Positions 32,531-42,869 of a stretch of DNA of 64,000 nucleotides are shown one piece after another (position 1 is the stretch's first letter; each line of letters opens with the position of its first letter). Position numbers and translations under genes: made by a program. Below the pieces are notes generated by a model that was given only the letters and a program-made list of their open reading frames with translations, made no database searches and had not been told where the DNA came from. The stretch comes from Crossaster papposus (lineage: Eukaryota > Echinodermata > Asteroidea > Velatida > Solasteridae): the NCBI GenBank assembly GCA_037893245.1, contig JBAIAA010000409.1, positions 1,603,001 to 1,667,000 on the forward strand, given 5' to 3'.

Positions 32531-33164
32531 GGGCCCAATTCCATAAAAGCGTTCTAACTTAGTATATTACTAGATTTTAGCAAGATTCCAAACGCCTAGT
32601 TGGTTGCTTGCTAGCAATCAACTAAATCGCATTCCATAACACCATTCTATGAAACATTCTCACTAGTTGCTTGCTTGCAGCTTGCTAGAATGGTGTGGGG
32701 TTTGCATAATCGCCAGAGTACATGGTCAGTTTGAGTTAACAATAGGGAAAGAGTTCAAATCAGGTCATGCTGTGGGTTGTATTGTCAATGCATTCCTCTG
32801 TACCCTATTTAGGGTATGTACATTTGTATCGGCCTAAGCACATGTTTCAGAAATGGCTAATTCAGAGAGTGTTCAAATCAAAAAAGAGGAAAGAAGCCTT
32901 ATAATTACTCGACTCAGGAAAATCTGTCCTTGACTCTGCGCATAAGGATGTCAATACAAATTCCCAAAAGATGAAAGATTGAAAGTGACTTAGAATGGTG
33001 CTAAGGATTTAGACATACCCCAAACCTATTCTAATTTTAGCAAGCAACTAGGAACCTTGCTAAGCGTATAATTTGTTTATGGAATATATTTAGCAAGTAA
33101 CTAGAGATAGAAAGGAAGTTAGCAACCAACTAGGCTTATAGAATGCTTTTATGGAATTGGCTCC
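32531..33164. repeat. MITE family D-like element, larger form
   Basis: Starts GGGCCCAATTCCATAAAAGC and ends GCTTTTATGGAATTGGCTCC, an imperfect inverted pair. Inner sequence repeats TAGTTGGTTGCTTGCTAG and TAGCAAGCAACTAGG words on opposite strands. No coding frame. Confidence 0.65.
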
Positions 33165-33810
33165 TGGTGTCTGGTTTCCTTGACGTACAGTATATACATT
33201 GCTGTTTCATTTGATTTTAGAAAGTCAATGGACCAGACTACAAGAAAAAAATTTAAACAGGTCAGGGTCACAATATTTACTGTAAAATATGAAACCCTAA
33301 CCCTAATTCCTAAATCCAAAATGAATTTAAAAAAAAAAAAAAAATTTTCATGACATGTGTCAATCACAAGCAAATAAATTGCATAGATTTTATATATGTT
33401 TTTTAAATTATGGTTTTGTTAATAAATAATAACCATTACTGATTGTTGTAATTCTCAGACTTATTATTTATAAACAGAGGATGCGCTACATGTTGTAAAT
33501 AAGTAACAGGATTCAGAAAAAAATGCTTGACCAGCCTGTTAAATTAGTGATTGCTATTTATTTTAACCAGTAGAATATGATTGCTCAATAGAGGGCAGTA
33601 CAGTCTATACTCTGGGGAGATCACAGCCCGTTATTTGTCCTACAACTATATTCACATAGACAAATGCATACTTGCTAGGAATTATCAAAGCAGTCCTTGG
33701 CGAACCCAGTACCGCTCTGGATTAAAAAAACAACTCAATGTTCAACCCCGTGTCGTTGTGCACTTGCATCATGCAAACTCAACTTCTTTTGCTCATGAAT
33801 ACTACTACTA
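33165..33810. other. Non-coding stretch
   Basis: Poly-A near 33329-33344. A plus-strand frame at 33581-33880 has no family resemblance and runs into a MITE-like segment near 33812, so it is not called. Confidence 0.4.
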
Positions 33811-33811
33811 T

Positions 33812-34000
33812 TTTGAACCTGGGGCGAGATTGTCAACCTTAGTGATAATTTCAACCCTGGTCTTTCTGGAGCAGGGTTGAGTTCAACTCGGGGCAAAATC
33901 AATCTGGGTTTTACGCGGGACTGGCGCCAGGTTAAAAACGCAGCATGTTTTTAACCCTATACATCACATGGGCAAGCTATCCCTGAGGGGACACGTCCAC
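33812..34000 (+). repeat. MITE-like segment with GGGGCGAGATTGTCAACC
   Basis: CTGGGGCGAGATTGTCAACC is followed by TTCAACCCTGGTC, its near complement GGGTTGAGTTCAACTC, and later GGTTAAAAACGCAGC. This is short inverted-repeat structure typical of a small non-autonomous element. Confidence 0.35.
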
Positions 34001-34129
34001 CCCAATATTTTTTATTGATTTGTTTAAAGCGGGGGTGGGGGGTGGACGCACTGCTATGGCAGATCGACCAACCCCCCCAAATAAAATATAAAAAAAAAAA
34101 AATTAAAATAATTACGTGTGCATCGAGTC

Positions 34130-34520
34130 AAATTTTGCCCTAACGACCGAGGATATCCTATTGTGTTTCCCTTTGTTCCTGTACTATAACCTAACACCAT
34201 AGACTTATCGTACACTTTAACGACAGAGGAAACAAAAATCAACAAAAAAAGAACGCCCGAGGACTGAGAGGATCTCTTGTTCGCCTATTGTGCTTCTGCT
34301 CTTCGGGGTTATGTAGTATAGACGATGTGCCATCTGACGTCACGTGTTTACATCTGTATTCAAATGTGCCCGGCAATATGCGCACACAACGTGTTTTGCA
34401 TAAATTTTGGTTGAGGAGTGACGCCACAGGTCAGATCACCTTCGAATTATGTGACCTCTGATGTCGCCTCTTAATAGAGGGCACATGGTCCATATAAACA
34501 TATAAACACTGACATCAGCA
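34130..34520 (+). promoter_or_regulatory. Possible promoter-like stretch, unproven
   Basis: Contains TGACGTCACGTG near 34333 (a perfect CRE core TGACGTCA adjoining CACGTG) and CATATAAACATATAAACA near 34492-34508 (TATA-like), about 150 bp apart on the plus strand. No plus-strand gene follows within 300 bp that I can recognise, so this could be chance or part of a solo LTR. Confidence 0.2.
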
Positions 34521-34527
34521 CACATTT

Positions 34528-34821
34528 TCAAAACGAATCCCAGGAGACACTTGAATTTTCGATTACAAGATCTATAATAACAGTGGCGTTATTCATTCCG
34601 GCGTGAATCACACCGTTTTGTTCAATCGCAAGCATTTGCGCAGTGGTTATCGCCTGTGATTCTGCCCACGACGGGGTGAATGCACCCTGAAGAAAGTCAG
34701 TTATTCTCTTTGACTTGTAGGGAAAGAAGCCCTGCTGATTTCCCTCGACCTCGTGCACACGGGACAAAATCATGTTTAACCCACCCAAAAAAATTAATTG
34801 AATTGAATTGAATAACATCAA
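34528..34821 (-). CDS. Orphan open frame, no family recognised
   Basis: A 97-codon frame ending TGA. From about residue 22 onward the peptide has balanced, protein-like composition (for example FTPSWAESQAITTAQMLA and an NAT glycosylation-like site). Codons are less AT-rich than the flanks. The N-terminal 15 residues come from an AATTG-rich simple repeat and are probably not coding. I find no clear splice site that would place it as a CUB gene exon, and I do not recognise the fold. It could be an exon, a relic of a transposon, or chance. Confidence 0.25.
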   Translation of the reverse strand: MMLFNSIQLIFLGGLNMILSRVHEVEGNQQGFFPYKSKRITDFLQGAFTPSWAESQAITTAQMLAIEQNGVIHAGMNNATVIIDLVIENSSVSWDSF

Positions 34822-34974
34822 ATAACATTGAATTGAACGGAATTGTAATACCTATGACGATTTAAGGAAATGTGACGATTACGACGATTGTCTTTTAAAT
34901 AGATCAATGTTCTTCACTCTTTTTTGTAGAGTAGTCCTTATTTTGCAGGTAATACCAAACTTAAAGGGAGAATA

Positions 34975-35160
34975 CACCATTTTGCAGATATCGAAAAACC
35001 GAATTATTAAGAAATATCTTACTTATTTGAAAGTAAATAATGATTCAAGGCATCCATGAAAAAGATTGGCTAGATATCCTGTAAACGCGAATTTTATAAA
35101 CAATTTGCGAACAACTGCACGACACCAATTGAAAACGCAATTAATACAAATGTATTGCAA
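34975..35160 (-). repeat. MITE family A, reversed, truncated
   Basis: TTAA at 34971-34974 then AGGGAGAATACACCATTTTGC and the reversed core GGCATCCATGAAAAAGAT. The copy fades after CCAATTGAAAACGC. Confidence 0.7.
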
Positions 35161-35309
35161 TTCCCGCAGATCGTCTTTTCTATGTATTACAAGATAACAC
35201 TGGTTTTAACCTGTAATTCAACCTATTCAGGGTTTCGTCGTCAAGTAGTCAACAGTTCTTGCACTCTTTTTATTCTAGAGTTATTTTCATCTGTAATTCT
35301 GTAATTCTT

Positions 35310-35555
35310 CCAAATAGGCACTTGGGGAGACAAATTAGCGTAAGTTTTTAGGTAATAAGGAGACAGTGGCACTAAGTGTCTAGCTACCCTAAAAAAAACA
35401 ATATTTGGGAGTTATTTTTGTCCTAGAACGACAGATTTTGGTCTAAATAGCATAAATCTCGAAGATCTTAGAGAAAAGGGTTAGGGTAAACAAGTTAAGT
35501 CTGTTTTAAGTTTGTGTACATCTCTATGGGATTGTCTCCCCAAGTGCCTATTTGG
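35310..35555. repeat. MITE family E, copy 1
   Basis: Inverted ends CCAAATAGGCACTTGGGGAG and the complement of CTCCCCAAGTGCCTATTTGG. A second copy in opposite orientation lies at 47851-48122, with matching inner words (CTAGCTACCCT, TCCTAGAACGACAGATTTTG). Confidence 0.85.
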
Positions 35556-35807
35556 CGAACTGAAATTATGTCTCAAAGTAGGCACTCTAAAAAAAAGATT
35601 AAAATGTGCAGTTTTGTATTTGTTGTTATAGTTGCAATCAACATCAGTGTTTTTTTCCCATATTTTCATTTTAAATAATGCTGCTCATCATCAGATCAAA
35701 GCTATTTAGAACTTGCAGTAACAAAATTCAAGGAGGCACCACAAAAACTTATAGGATTATTGTGCATTCTGCTGAACCAATTGTTGCTTATTATGTTTGT
35801 TTCCTTA

Positions 35808-35960
35808 TTAACCACTAAACGCCGCGGAGGTGTGGCCAGCTGTGCTATTCCGTAGAACACGGCCTGTGAGGCAGCTGCACGCTCGGTTCATTGTGCAGTG
35901 CAGTCATGCGTTTAATCCGGTGACGTGAGAAAAAGAACGCCGATAATACCGTGTAGCATA
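35808..35960. repeat. Dispersed repeat family F, copy 1
   Basis: Shares CCGTAGAACACGGCCTGTGA, GGCAGCTGCA and TAATCCGGTG in order with 50160-50356. Each contains the palindrome CCGTAGAACACGG-like stem. Non-coding. Confidence 0.7.
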
Positions 35961-36855
35961 AATAGCAAACTATGAAATACAGACCTATGGTAGTATTTCG
36001 CATGCTTAATTAAGTGATCGTCATGATAATGAGGAGAGTGACCGGTCACATGAGAGGGGTTAACCAATAATAGGAAAAGTGGGTCCGATGTTCACAGGAG
36101 TTCGATATTCATATCACACCGGCACTACAAACGTCGATCAGTTTTGAATGTGCCATCGACTGACCAAAAGCAGCCGAGGTTTAGCTATCTAATTTAATTG
36201 ACAAACTTCATAATGATTTGTGGTGTGACAAAGATTGCATGGAAAACTGGTTCCTGTGTCCTAATAATAGAAGAACCAGGTTCCAGTCTATTCACAGAGC
36301 AGGTCTATTTTGCACACACAAAAACACCCCCAAAAAAATTGTTGCTCTTTTATAAAACAGAGCTGTTGCGTTTGTCGAAATATCATTAGGAGACAACATT
36401 TGTTGAAGTGTATAGAAAGTACGGTACATATAAAAAGCAAAAGTAATTGGCAAACTGAACAATTTAAATAGGTTCACTACAAAGCGTGGAGGACAAGTAA
36501 TATACATTGTTTTGTCTGTAAAAATGATTTGATATCATACTGACCAGTTGTCAAGCAAGTTGCCAATATCACAAACAGTATTTTGCAGCTTGAATGACAA
36601 GTGAATAGCGAGTGACGCAAATAGAGCGCGGTCCCTTGTGTGCATAATACACATACAAAAGTGATGCGGATGTGTATGTAGTGCATATAATACAACTATG
36701 CAGTGATTGCGATGTGTGTCTGTAAAAATAGCAGATAAACAGCGAGTTTCATTTTATGTTTCATGATAGTGCACAAAGTGCAAACCAAAGGGCATTTCAC
36801 TGCATGTACGAACTGTTGAGTGAACTATTTAATGAGGTTAGGATTAGGCACACAT
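35961..36855. other. Non-coding stretch
   Basis: No gene or known repeat recognised. Small frames lack motifs. Confidence 0.4.
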
Positions 36856-37290
36856 TTTGAAGGAACTACACTGGCTTCCTGTCTCCCAAAGGATTGTTTT
36901 CAAACCCATGCTTCTGGTCCACAAAGCTCTAAACAACAAGGCTCCCTACTACATTAAGGAACTACTACATGAATATTCTCCAGCAAGAACTCTTAGATCA
37001 AGTAACCAGCAACTTCTCAAGGAACCAATTGCTAAACGAACATGGGGCGCCAAATCTTTTTCTGTTGCAGCTCCTCGACTTTGGAATTCATTGCCACTTG
37101 AACTCAGATCATGCCATTGTACAACTAGGTTCAAATCGCTTCTTAAGACTTACTTGATGTCACAAATTTTCAAGGATTGATTTACTTACTTACTTACTTT
37201 ACTTGTTGTTGTCTACAGCGCCTTGAGCACCCTGCAGGGTGGATATGTGCGCTTTACAAATCTCATTATTATTATTATTATTATTATTAC
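36856..37290 (+). mobile_element. 5'-truncated LINE 3' end (L2/CR1-like)
   Basis: The frame 36857-37180 encodes the C-terminal end of a LINE ORF2: LHWLPVSQRIVFK, then YSPARTLRSSNQQLL, then FSVAAPRLWNSLPLELR and a final FKSLLKTYL, all diagnostic of L2/CR1-type LINEs. The stop is followed by a short 3' tail with CAGCGCCTTGAGC and TGCGCTTTACAAAT and an (ATT)n run at about 37266-37289, the usual L2-like 3' end. 5' truncation is normal for target-primed reverse transcription. The frame is uninterrupted, so the insertion is fairly recent. Confidence 0.88.
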
Positions 37291-38468
37291 ACATTGAACC
37301 TGAAATACTCAAGGACTTTTATAAGAGTACATCATCCTGAAAATCAAAACAAGGCATACAGCGTAAATGGCTTAGGCGATAAACTACATTACATGTATAG
37401 TGGCTCTCGCAAAGTTACAGAAGATTAACCATCCTACTGGACGGTGGCTTAAATTTCCCCGAAATGTCAATCCGTACCCTCTAGGTAAGTTATGTCCCAA
37501 TCCATTTTGACAATCCAAAATAAAGCCTAAAACCAGAGGCCAAACTGGAGTTTCCGTGAAGGAGTTAACGAGTATACGCCGTCAACATCAGACGATCTTT
37601 TTCTTCTCAATTTTTTCATCTGTGGCATTTATTTGCAGCTGAAGTTTCATTTGTTTAGTTGGAAGTACTTTGTATTTATAAGGCTGTTTATAAGGCAATT
37701 ATGTTGGTACATTGCGTTATGGGGACAATCCCTAGGGTTTGTGTGATAAGGGAAATCTCTCTAAACTGAAACTCAGAACACTATAAAATTGTAAAATTTC
37801 CAACATCACGCTAATTTGTCTTCTTCTACATTTTCTTTCATTATACCCTAACCCAATTGTACCTTGGTCTACCTTTACTAAAGACCCAACGCGCTATGGG
37901 GACTCGAAAATGTCCCCACTACTCGGCATGGTTTTTTTCAAACAAAAGAGCCTGTCCCCACAACTAGATGGAGGCTCGTACAGCCTTACCTTCCTTCCAT
38001 ACGTACTTTGGACTTTCCTTTGTCTTCGTGTAGTTTGCTAAATACTACGATTGCTAAATACTCATTTTTCTCGCTTCCCCAAAAATATTGTAACCTCAAA
38101 TTTTGATTCTGAGCCTCTCAGCTGTTCCTCTTAGTTCAGTTGCTACATAATAGAGCTCCATAACCCTCCCCGTTCCGGTTATAATGTTTTGGCATATTAA
38201 TAGCTTTCATGGAATTCAATTTACACAAGTGGGAAAACAGGCTTTGAAACACAACAAAACTGAGACAATACATTGGAACCATGCACTCTTAAACGTTTTT
38301 TGTAGTTGTTCACTTTAATTATAAAAATCCAGCTTTTGGTTAATTAAATCTGAAACTTTAGATATTAAAGATTATCATTTTATAAGAAATTCGAATTTTG
38401 ATAAACAAAATTCACCCTCTCAAAACAGGTCATTACACCTAAATGCATAGCGCGATTTATATCCGGAG
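37291..38468. other. Non-coding stretch
   Basis: No gene. Contains scattered CCCTAACCC/GGGTTAGGG words too short to be telomeric. Confidence 0.4.
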
Positions 38469-38469
38469 C

Positions 38470-38640
38470 GGGTGTAATCGTGGACCTATTGCCCCTCTTT
38501 TATTTGCCTCCCATACATTTTGTACACGATTTTTTAATCGTGGATGGTCGGTCAATCTTGGATTTTTGTTTATGCCATAACCCAATAATGTCACTAGTTC
38601 ACAATTTTTGGTGTTTACATACTCTCAAACACAATAGGGT
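38470..38640 (+). repeat. Dispersed repeat related to 3985-4320
   Basis: AATCGTGGACCTATTGCCCC, TTTTGTACACGATTTTT and GGTCGGTCAAT match the repeat in the first 5 kb in the same order. Confidence 0.6.
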
Positions 38641-38841
38641 TAGGGTTAGCCAGATAGCCACGTCTACTTCCTTTCACTGCCATGCTGTATAATAGTTAGA
38701 GCCAAAACGTACCAACAGCCAAGTCAAGACAATGCCGAGCCTATAACTGATTTTCGAGAAAAAAAGCCTGAACCGGAACTAAACTGAACCGAACCAAACC
38801 TGGAGGATGTATTTCAGTACTATAGGCATATTACCGCCTAT

Positions 38842-39913
38842 AGCCAGACTAGCTTGCTCTCCGTATTTGGCTACGGCCAATTAGCTTATTAGTGCACTGC
38901 ATGGATAGCTTGGGCAAGACCAACCTAGTGTGCTCTGCATAGATGACTTAGTCCTAACAAGCTTAGTGCTCTCTCCAGATGGCTTCGGTCAGACCGGCTT
39001 AGTGCTCTATGTAGATGGCTTTGAACCAGACCAGCTTATAGTGCTCTCCGTAGATAGCTTAGGCCAGACCAGCTTAGTGCCTCCCTAGATGGCTTGGGCC
39101 AGACCAGCTTAGTGCTCTGCATAGATATCTTGGGCCAGACACGGTTAGTGCTCTCCGTAGATGGCTTGAGACAGACCAGGTTAGTGCTCTCCGTAGATGG
39201 CTCGGGCTAGACCAGCTTAGTGCTCTCCCTATAGATGGCTTGGGCTAGGCCAGCTTTTTGCTCTCCTTAGATGACTTAGGCCAGACCAGCATAGTGGTAT
39301 TCCTTGATGGATTGGGCCCAACCATAATGCTCTTCCTAGATTGCTTGGGTCAGAGCAGCATAGTGCTCTTCGTAGATGGCTTGGACCAGACCAGCTTCTT
39401 GCTCTCCGTAGATGGCTTGGGGCCAGACCAGCTTAGTGCTCTTACTAAATGACTTGGGGTCATACCATCTACGTGCTCTTCATAGATGCCTTAGGCTAGA
39501 CTACCTTAGTGCTCTCCCTAGATGGCTTGGGCCAGACCAGCTTAGTGTTTTTCGTAGATGGCTTGGGCCTGACCAGCTTATGGCTCTTCCTAGATAGCTT
39601 GGGCCAAACCATAGTGCTCTTCCTAGATAGCTTGGACCAAACCAGCTTAGTACTCTCCGTGGATGGCTTGGGGCCAGACCAGCTTAGTGCTATTGCTAGA
39701 TGGCTTTGGCCAAACCATAGTGCTCTCCCTAGATAGCTTGGACCAAACCAGCTTAGTACTCTCCGTAGATGGCTTTGGGCCAGACCATGCTTAGTGCTAT
39801 TGCTAGATGGCGTGGGCCAAACCATATAGTGCTCTCCCTAGATGGCTCGGGCCAGACCAGCTTAGTGCTCTTCCTAGATAGTTTGGGCCAGACCAGCTTA
39901 GTGCTCTTCGTAA
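38842..39913 (+). repeat. 36-bp minisatellite, about 30 units
   Basis: Tandem units of about 36 bp with consensus pieces TAGATGGCTTGGGCCAGACC and AGCTTAGTGCTCTCC. Units drift by substitution and by 1-5 bp indels. Because 36 is a multiple of three, frames stay open on both strands and give 12-residue peptide repeats. This explains several open frames here; no start, splice site or family supports coding. The array is interrupted at 39914 and resumes at 41750. Confidence 0.88.
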
Positions 39914-40233
39914 CCCAGCTAACAATCGGACGTTTTCTGAACGTTTTTTTAACGTTTTAAATTGGTTTTTTAAACGTTCAAAAAAAAACGTTTTGTAAAC
40001 GTTTTTTTGCGGTAGGTTTTGGACGTTTAAAAAACGTTTTTATTAAACGTTTAAAAAACCAATTTAAAACGTTTAAAAAACCAATTTAAAACCTTGTCTC
40101 GTATTCGTTTTCCAGACCAGCTCTCCAGAAAACATTTAGACGTTTAGAAAACCTTTTAAGAACGTTTAGAAAACCTTTAAGAACGTCTAGAAAACCTTTT
40201 AAGAACGTTTAGAAAACCCTTTAAGAACGTCTA

Positions 40234-40902
40234 CACTGCAAAAACTGTGGTGTTAAATTGTACACCAATGGTGTAAAATTTGATTATTTCCTGGTGTTTA
40301 TTTTGGGCAGGGATTTGGGTGTTGAATAACACCAGTTTGAGGATCATACCGTTTTGACAAATTACGTAATGAAATATTACAAAGAACTGACTTATTACAC
40401 ATTACACATCCATATACAATAATAATCTATTTCTACTGAATACGTACTACACACATAGCCATTGCCGTTGTTAGTTTTATACTACGCTTTTTTGTCCACG
40501 ACGAAGTCGCAGCTAGTTTTTATGAATAATGTCAAAATTTGAAAACGAATAAAATGTAACGCGAATTTTTAACTATGTTTGCACAAAAATCAAAATTCAA
40601 TCATGGAATCGTTTAAATAATTACATATTAGGGTAAAATAAATGGGTTTTTGGACTAAATACAACAATTTAACATCGACTATTGTTAACATATACCATAA
40701 TTCCTTATCGACCAATCAGAGGGCTTTATTTCACACACGCATGCGCACTAGGTCAAATTTAACACCAAAAGTACGTAACACCAGTACTTGATTTGAAACT
40801 AATACTTCAAGAATCATTTTACTTCATTTTAACACCAATGTTCATTCCAAAAGATTAAAAAAACATTGGTGTTAAAATTTTAACACCACAGTTTTTGCAG
40901 TG
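40234..40902. mobile_element. Nested TIR element, 669 bp
   Basis: CACTGCAAAAACTGTGGTGT at 40234 is the inverse complement of ACACCACAGTTTTTGCAGTG ending at 40902. It splits the AAGAACGTCTAGAAAACC array of the larger element. Inner GGTGTTAAA/TTTAACACC words recur. The end resembles that of 45738-45965. Non-coding. Confidence 0.82.
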
Positions 40903-41216
40903 CCTTTTTAGGACGTCTAGAAAACCTTTAGACGTTTAAAAAACCTTTTAAGAACGACTAGAAAACCTTTTAAAAACGTTCAAAAAACCTTTTAAGAACG
41001 TTCAGAAAACCTTTTAAGAACGTCTAGAAAACCTTTTAAGAACGTTCAGAAAACCTATTCAGAACGTTCAGAAAACCTTTCAAGAACATCCAACATAGCG
41101 TTTGAATATAAACGATGGCATGCACGCTGTACGTAGGCGGCCAGCCAGGCCGCGCCGGCGCACCGCATGATATCGATGTCACAAAATATAACAATTACGT
41201 ACATCAACGACGTCGA

Positions 41217-41336
41217 CGACGACCATATGGGCCACACGATGAGGATGACGATCATGATCATCATCATAATCATAATCATCATCGATCATCATAATCATAA
41301 TCATCATCATAATCACCATCATTAGGCTACTCAATT
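41217..41336. repeat. (ATC/ATA)n trinucleotide microsatellite
   Basis: GATGACGATCATGATCATCATCATAATC-type trinucleotide repeat within the 1.8-kb TIR element. The long isoleucine/methionine frame over it is an artefact. Confidence 0.8.
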
Positions 41337-41749
41337 TAATCATCAAAATAATAATCATATTAAATCATAATATTAAAAAACAATAATTAATTACAATTAG
41401 TTTTTATTTGACTTGGACGTAAAGAAAACGTTTTTTAAACGTCCAGAAAAAAAATCGTCTTTTTCAAACGTTTCGTAAACGTTTTGTAAACGTTTAAAAA
41501 AAACCTTTGCTTTGGGGCAAATATTAGGTCAAAATTAGATGTTCTCCAAACGTTTTTTAAACGTTTGTTAAAAATCAAGACGTAGCGGACGTTTAAAAAA
41601 CGTTTTTTAAACGTTTATTTAGGACGAAGACCTAGCGGGCCTAATTAAACGTTTAAATAACGTTTTTTAAACGTTTGTTTAGGACAAAGACCTAGCGGAC
41701 CTACTTAAACGTTTAAAAAACGTTTTTTAAACGTTTTGTGTTTGCTGGG

Positions 41750-41810
41750 AAATTGCTTGGGGTAGACCAGCTTATTGCTCTCCCAAGATAGCTTGGGCCA
41801 GAAGCATGCC
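41750..41810 (+). repeat. Right remnant of the 36-bp minisatellite
   Basis: AGACCAGCTTATTGCTCTCC and AGATAGCTTGGGCCAGA continue the unit of 38842-39913 after the inserted element. Confidence 0.85.
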
Positions 41811-41825
41811 GACGCCATTACTTAC

Positions 41826-41960
41826 CTAAAAAATTGAGGAGTAGCCCATTACCAGGTCTCGCTCTGAGATACCACAGGTAGTCAACCCACTGTGATTTTG
41901 CTCTCAAGATGTTGATGGAGACATGACCAATGTTGGCTAGCTCGTAGGCTGTATTCTGGA
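41826..41960 (-). CDS. CUB domain exon, N-terminal half
   Basis: 135 nt from acceptor GTGTGATAG to donor TTAG|GTAAGT, phase 1 at both ends, fully open. The 44 complete codons include GHVSINIL, SQWVDYLWYLRARPG and GLLLNFL. This matches the CUB pattern of a G-x-[IV]-x-S strand, an aromatic W-x-[LI] core, the P-x-G turn and a hydrophobic strand. Phase and content fit directly onto the exon at 30343-30143 to make one CUB domain. The cysteine usually before the tryptophan is missing. There is no start codon in the exon, so it is invisible to simple frame searches. It lies between minisatellite remnant and foldback debris. Confidence 0.72.
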
Positions 41961-42059
41961 CTATCACACATCAAATAAAAAGCGACATTCATTAGAAATG
42001 TTACTTGAGCATGGTGGAGGGGGTGTTTTTTTATTTATTTGTCATATATATAAATACAA

Positions 42060-42203
42060 GTACTCAAACAAAAATGCAAACAAAATATAACGGAATGCCA
42101 CACGTAGAATGTGCAATCAACATATTTTAGTATGGTTTAAAAGATACACCTTTCCACTTTAAAATGAGACATCAAACGTCCAAATCGGATGTTTGGCAGA
42201 GTT
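42060..42203. repeat. Foldback fragment related to 5581-6181
   Basis: AAACAAAATATAACGGAATG, CACACGTAGAATGT and CTTTAAAATGAGACATCAAACGTCC match one arm of 5581-6181. The partner piece is at 43083-43190; SINE and MITE insertions separate them. Confidence 0.7.
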
Positions 42204-42204
42204 A

Positions 42205-42488
42205 GAATGTCATGGCCCAGTGATTACGGCGTTCGACTCGTGCGATGTTGCGTGGGTTCGAACCCTGCCAGGAACATGGTGTTTGTGCCATTTGGCAAGA
42301 AGCTTCTACAATTGCCTTCCTCCACCCAGGAGTATAAATGCGTATTTGTGAGGGTTGAGGCCAATTGAGCGCCTATAAACGACTGTCACTGGGTCCAGGG
42401 CCTGATGAACGGGGTAATAATGGTAAAGCATACTGGGATCGTTGATACGATGGAAAGCGCTAAGCACTATTATATTGCTAAATGTACC
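42205..42488 (+). repeat. tRNA-headed SINE, copy 2
   Basis: TGGCCCAGTGATTACGGCG is box-A-like and GGGTTCGAACCCTG is box-B-like. The body has CAGGGCCTGATGAACGGGG and GCGCTAAGCACTATTAT. Same family as 6860-7125 on the other strand. Followed directly by a TTAA and a family A MITE. Confidence 0.7.
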
Positions 42489-42493
42489 CTTAA

Positions 42494-42858
42494 AGGCAGT
42501 ATACACCATTTGCAGATATCGAAAATGTTTACTACCGAATCTTACTCATTTGAAAGTAAATAATGATTCTAGGCATCCAGCAAAATGATTGCGCTAGATA
42601 TCCTGTAATTATTCCGAAAAATATAACTGTATAAAAAAAAATTTGCGATCGCCGGACGGCGTTCGCAAAAAACAAAGATAACATAAGAATAACTGCCCAA
42701 TGCCGGTTGAAAACAAACGCTGTTTTTCGTGCTTTTCTCGGCATCCATGATTGTTAAACATCGGACAGGTCAGTTAAATGATATTTACTATGAAATACAA
42801 CCCCCCAAATCTACCCATTCATGATAATTCAAGCAATTACCAATGGTGTATCCTACCT
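42494..42858 (-). repeat. MITE family A, complete, TTAA both sides
   Basis: AGGCAGTATACACCATTTGC to GGTGTATCCTACCT, with TTAA at 42490-42493 and 42859-42862. Contains the internal palindrome GCGATCGCCGGACGGCG and GCATCCATGATTG. Inserted between a SINE and foldback debris. Confidence 0.87.
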
Positions 42859-42869
42859 TTAACAGTGAA

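Larger units (their letters stand above)
39914..41749. mobile_element. 1.8-kb TIR element inserted in the minisatellite
   Basis: Termini CCCAGCTAACA and TGTTTGCTGGG are inverted repeats with one mismatch, and minisatellite sequence lies on both sides. The subterminal parts are arrays of AAACGTTTAAAAAACGTTT-like words (39945-40085 and 41400-41737). Further in are about 20-bp units of AAGAACGTCTAGAAAACC (40110-40230 and 40905-41095). No transposase frame. Superfamily not determined. Confidence 0.8.

Noticed and set aside
38635..38655. Telomere-like TTAGGG words (also near 33296 and 35478)
   Set aside because: Only two units at each place, expected by chance in this base composition.
38842..39913. 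CRISPR-like regular repeats
   Set aside because: Units are directly contiguous with no unique spacers, and the DNA is eukaryotic.
39258..39960. Several overlapping frames suggesting a repetitive protein
   Set aside because: The 36-bp unit keeps frames open on both strands at once; drift includes non-multiple-of-three indels and there is no splice or start context.
42205..42290. tRNA gene with GGGTTCGAACCC
   Set aside because: Same tRNA-like head occurs with the same body at 6860-7125; this is a SINE.
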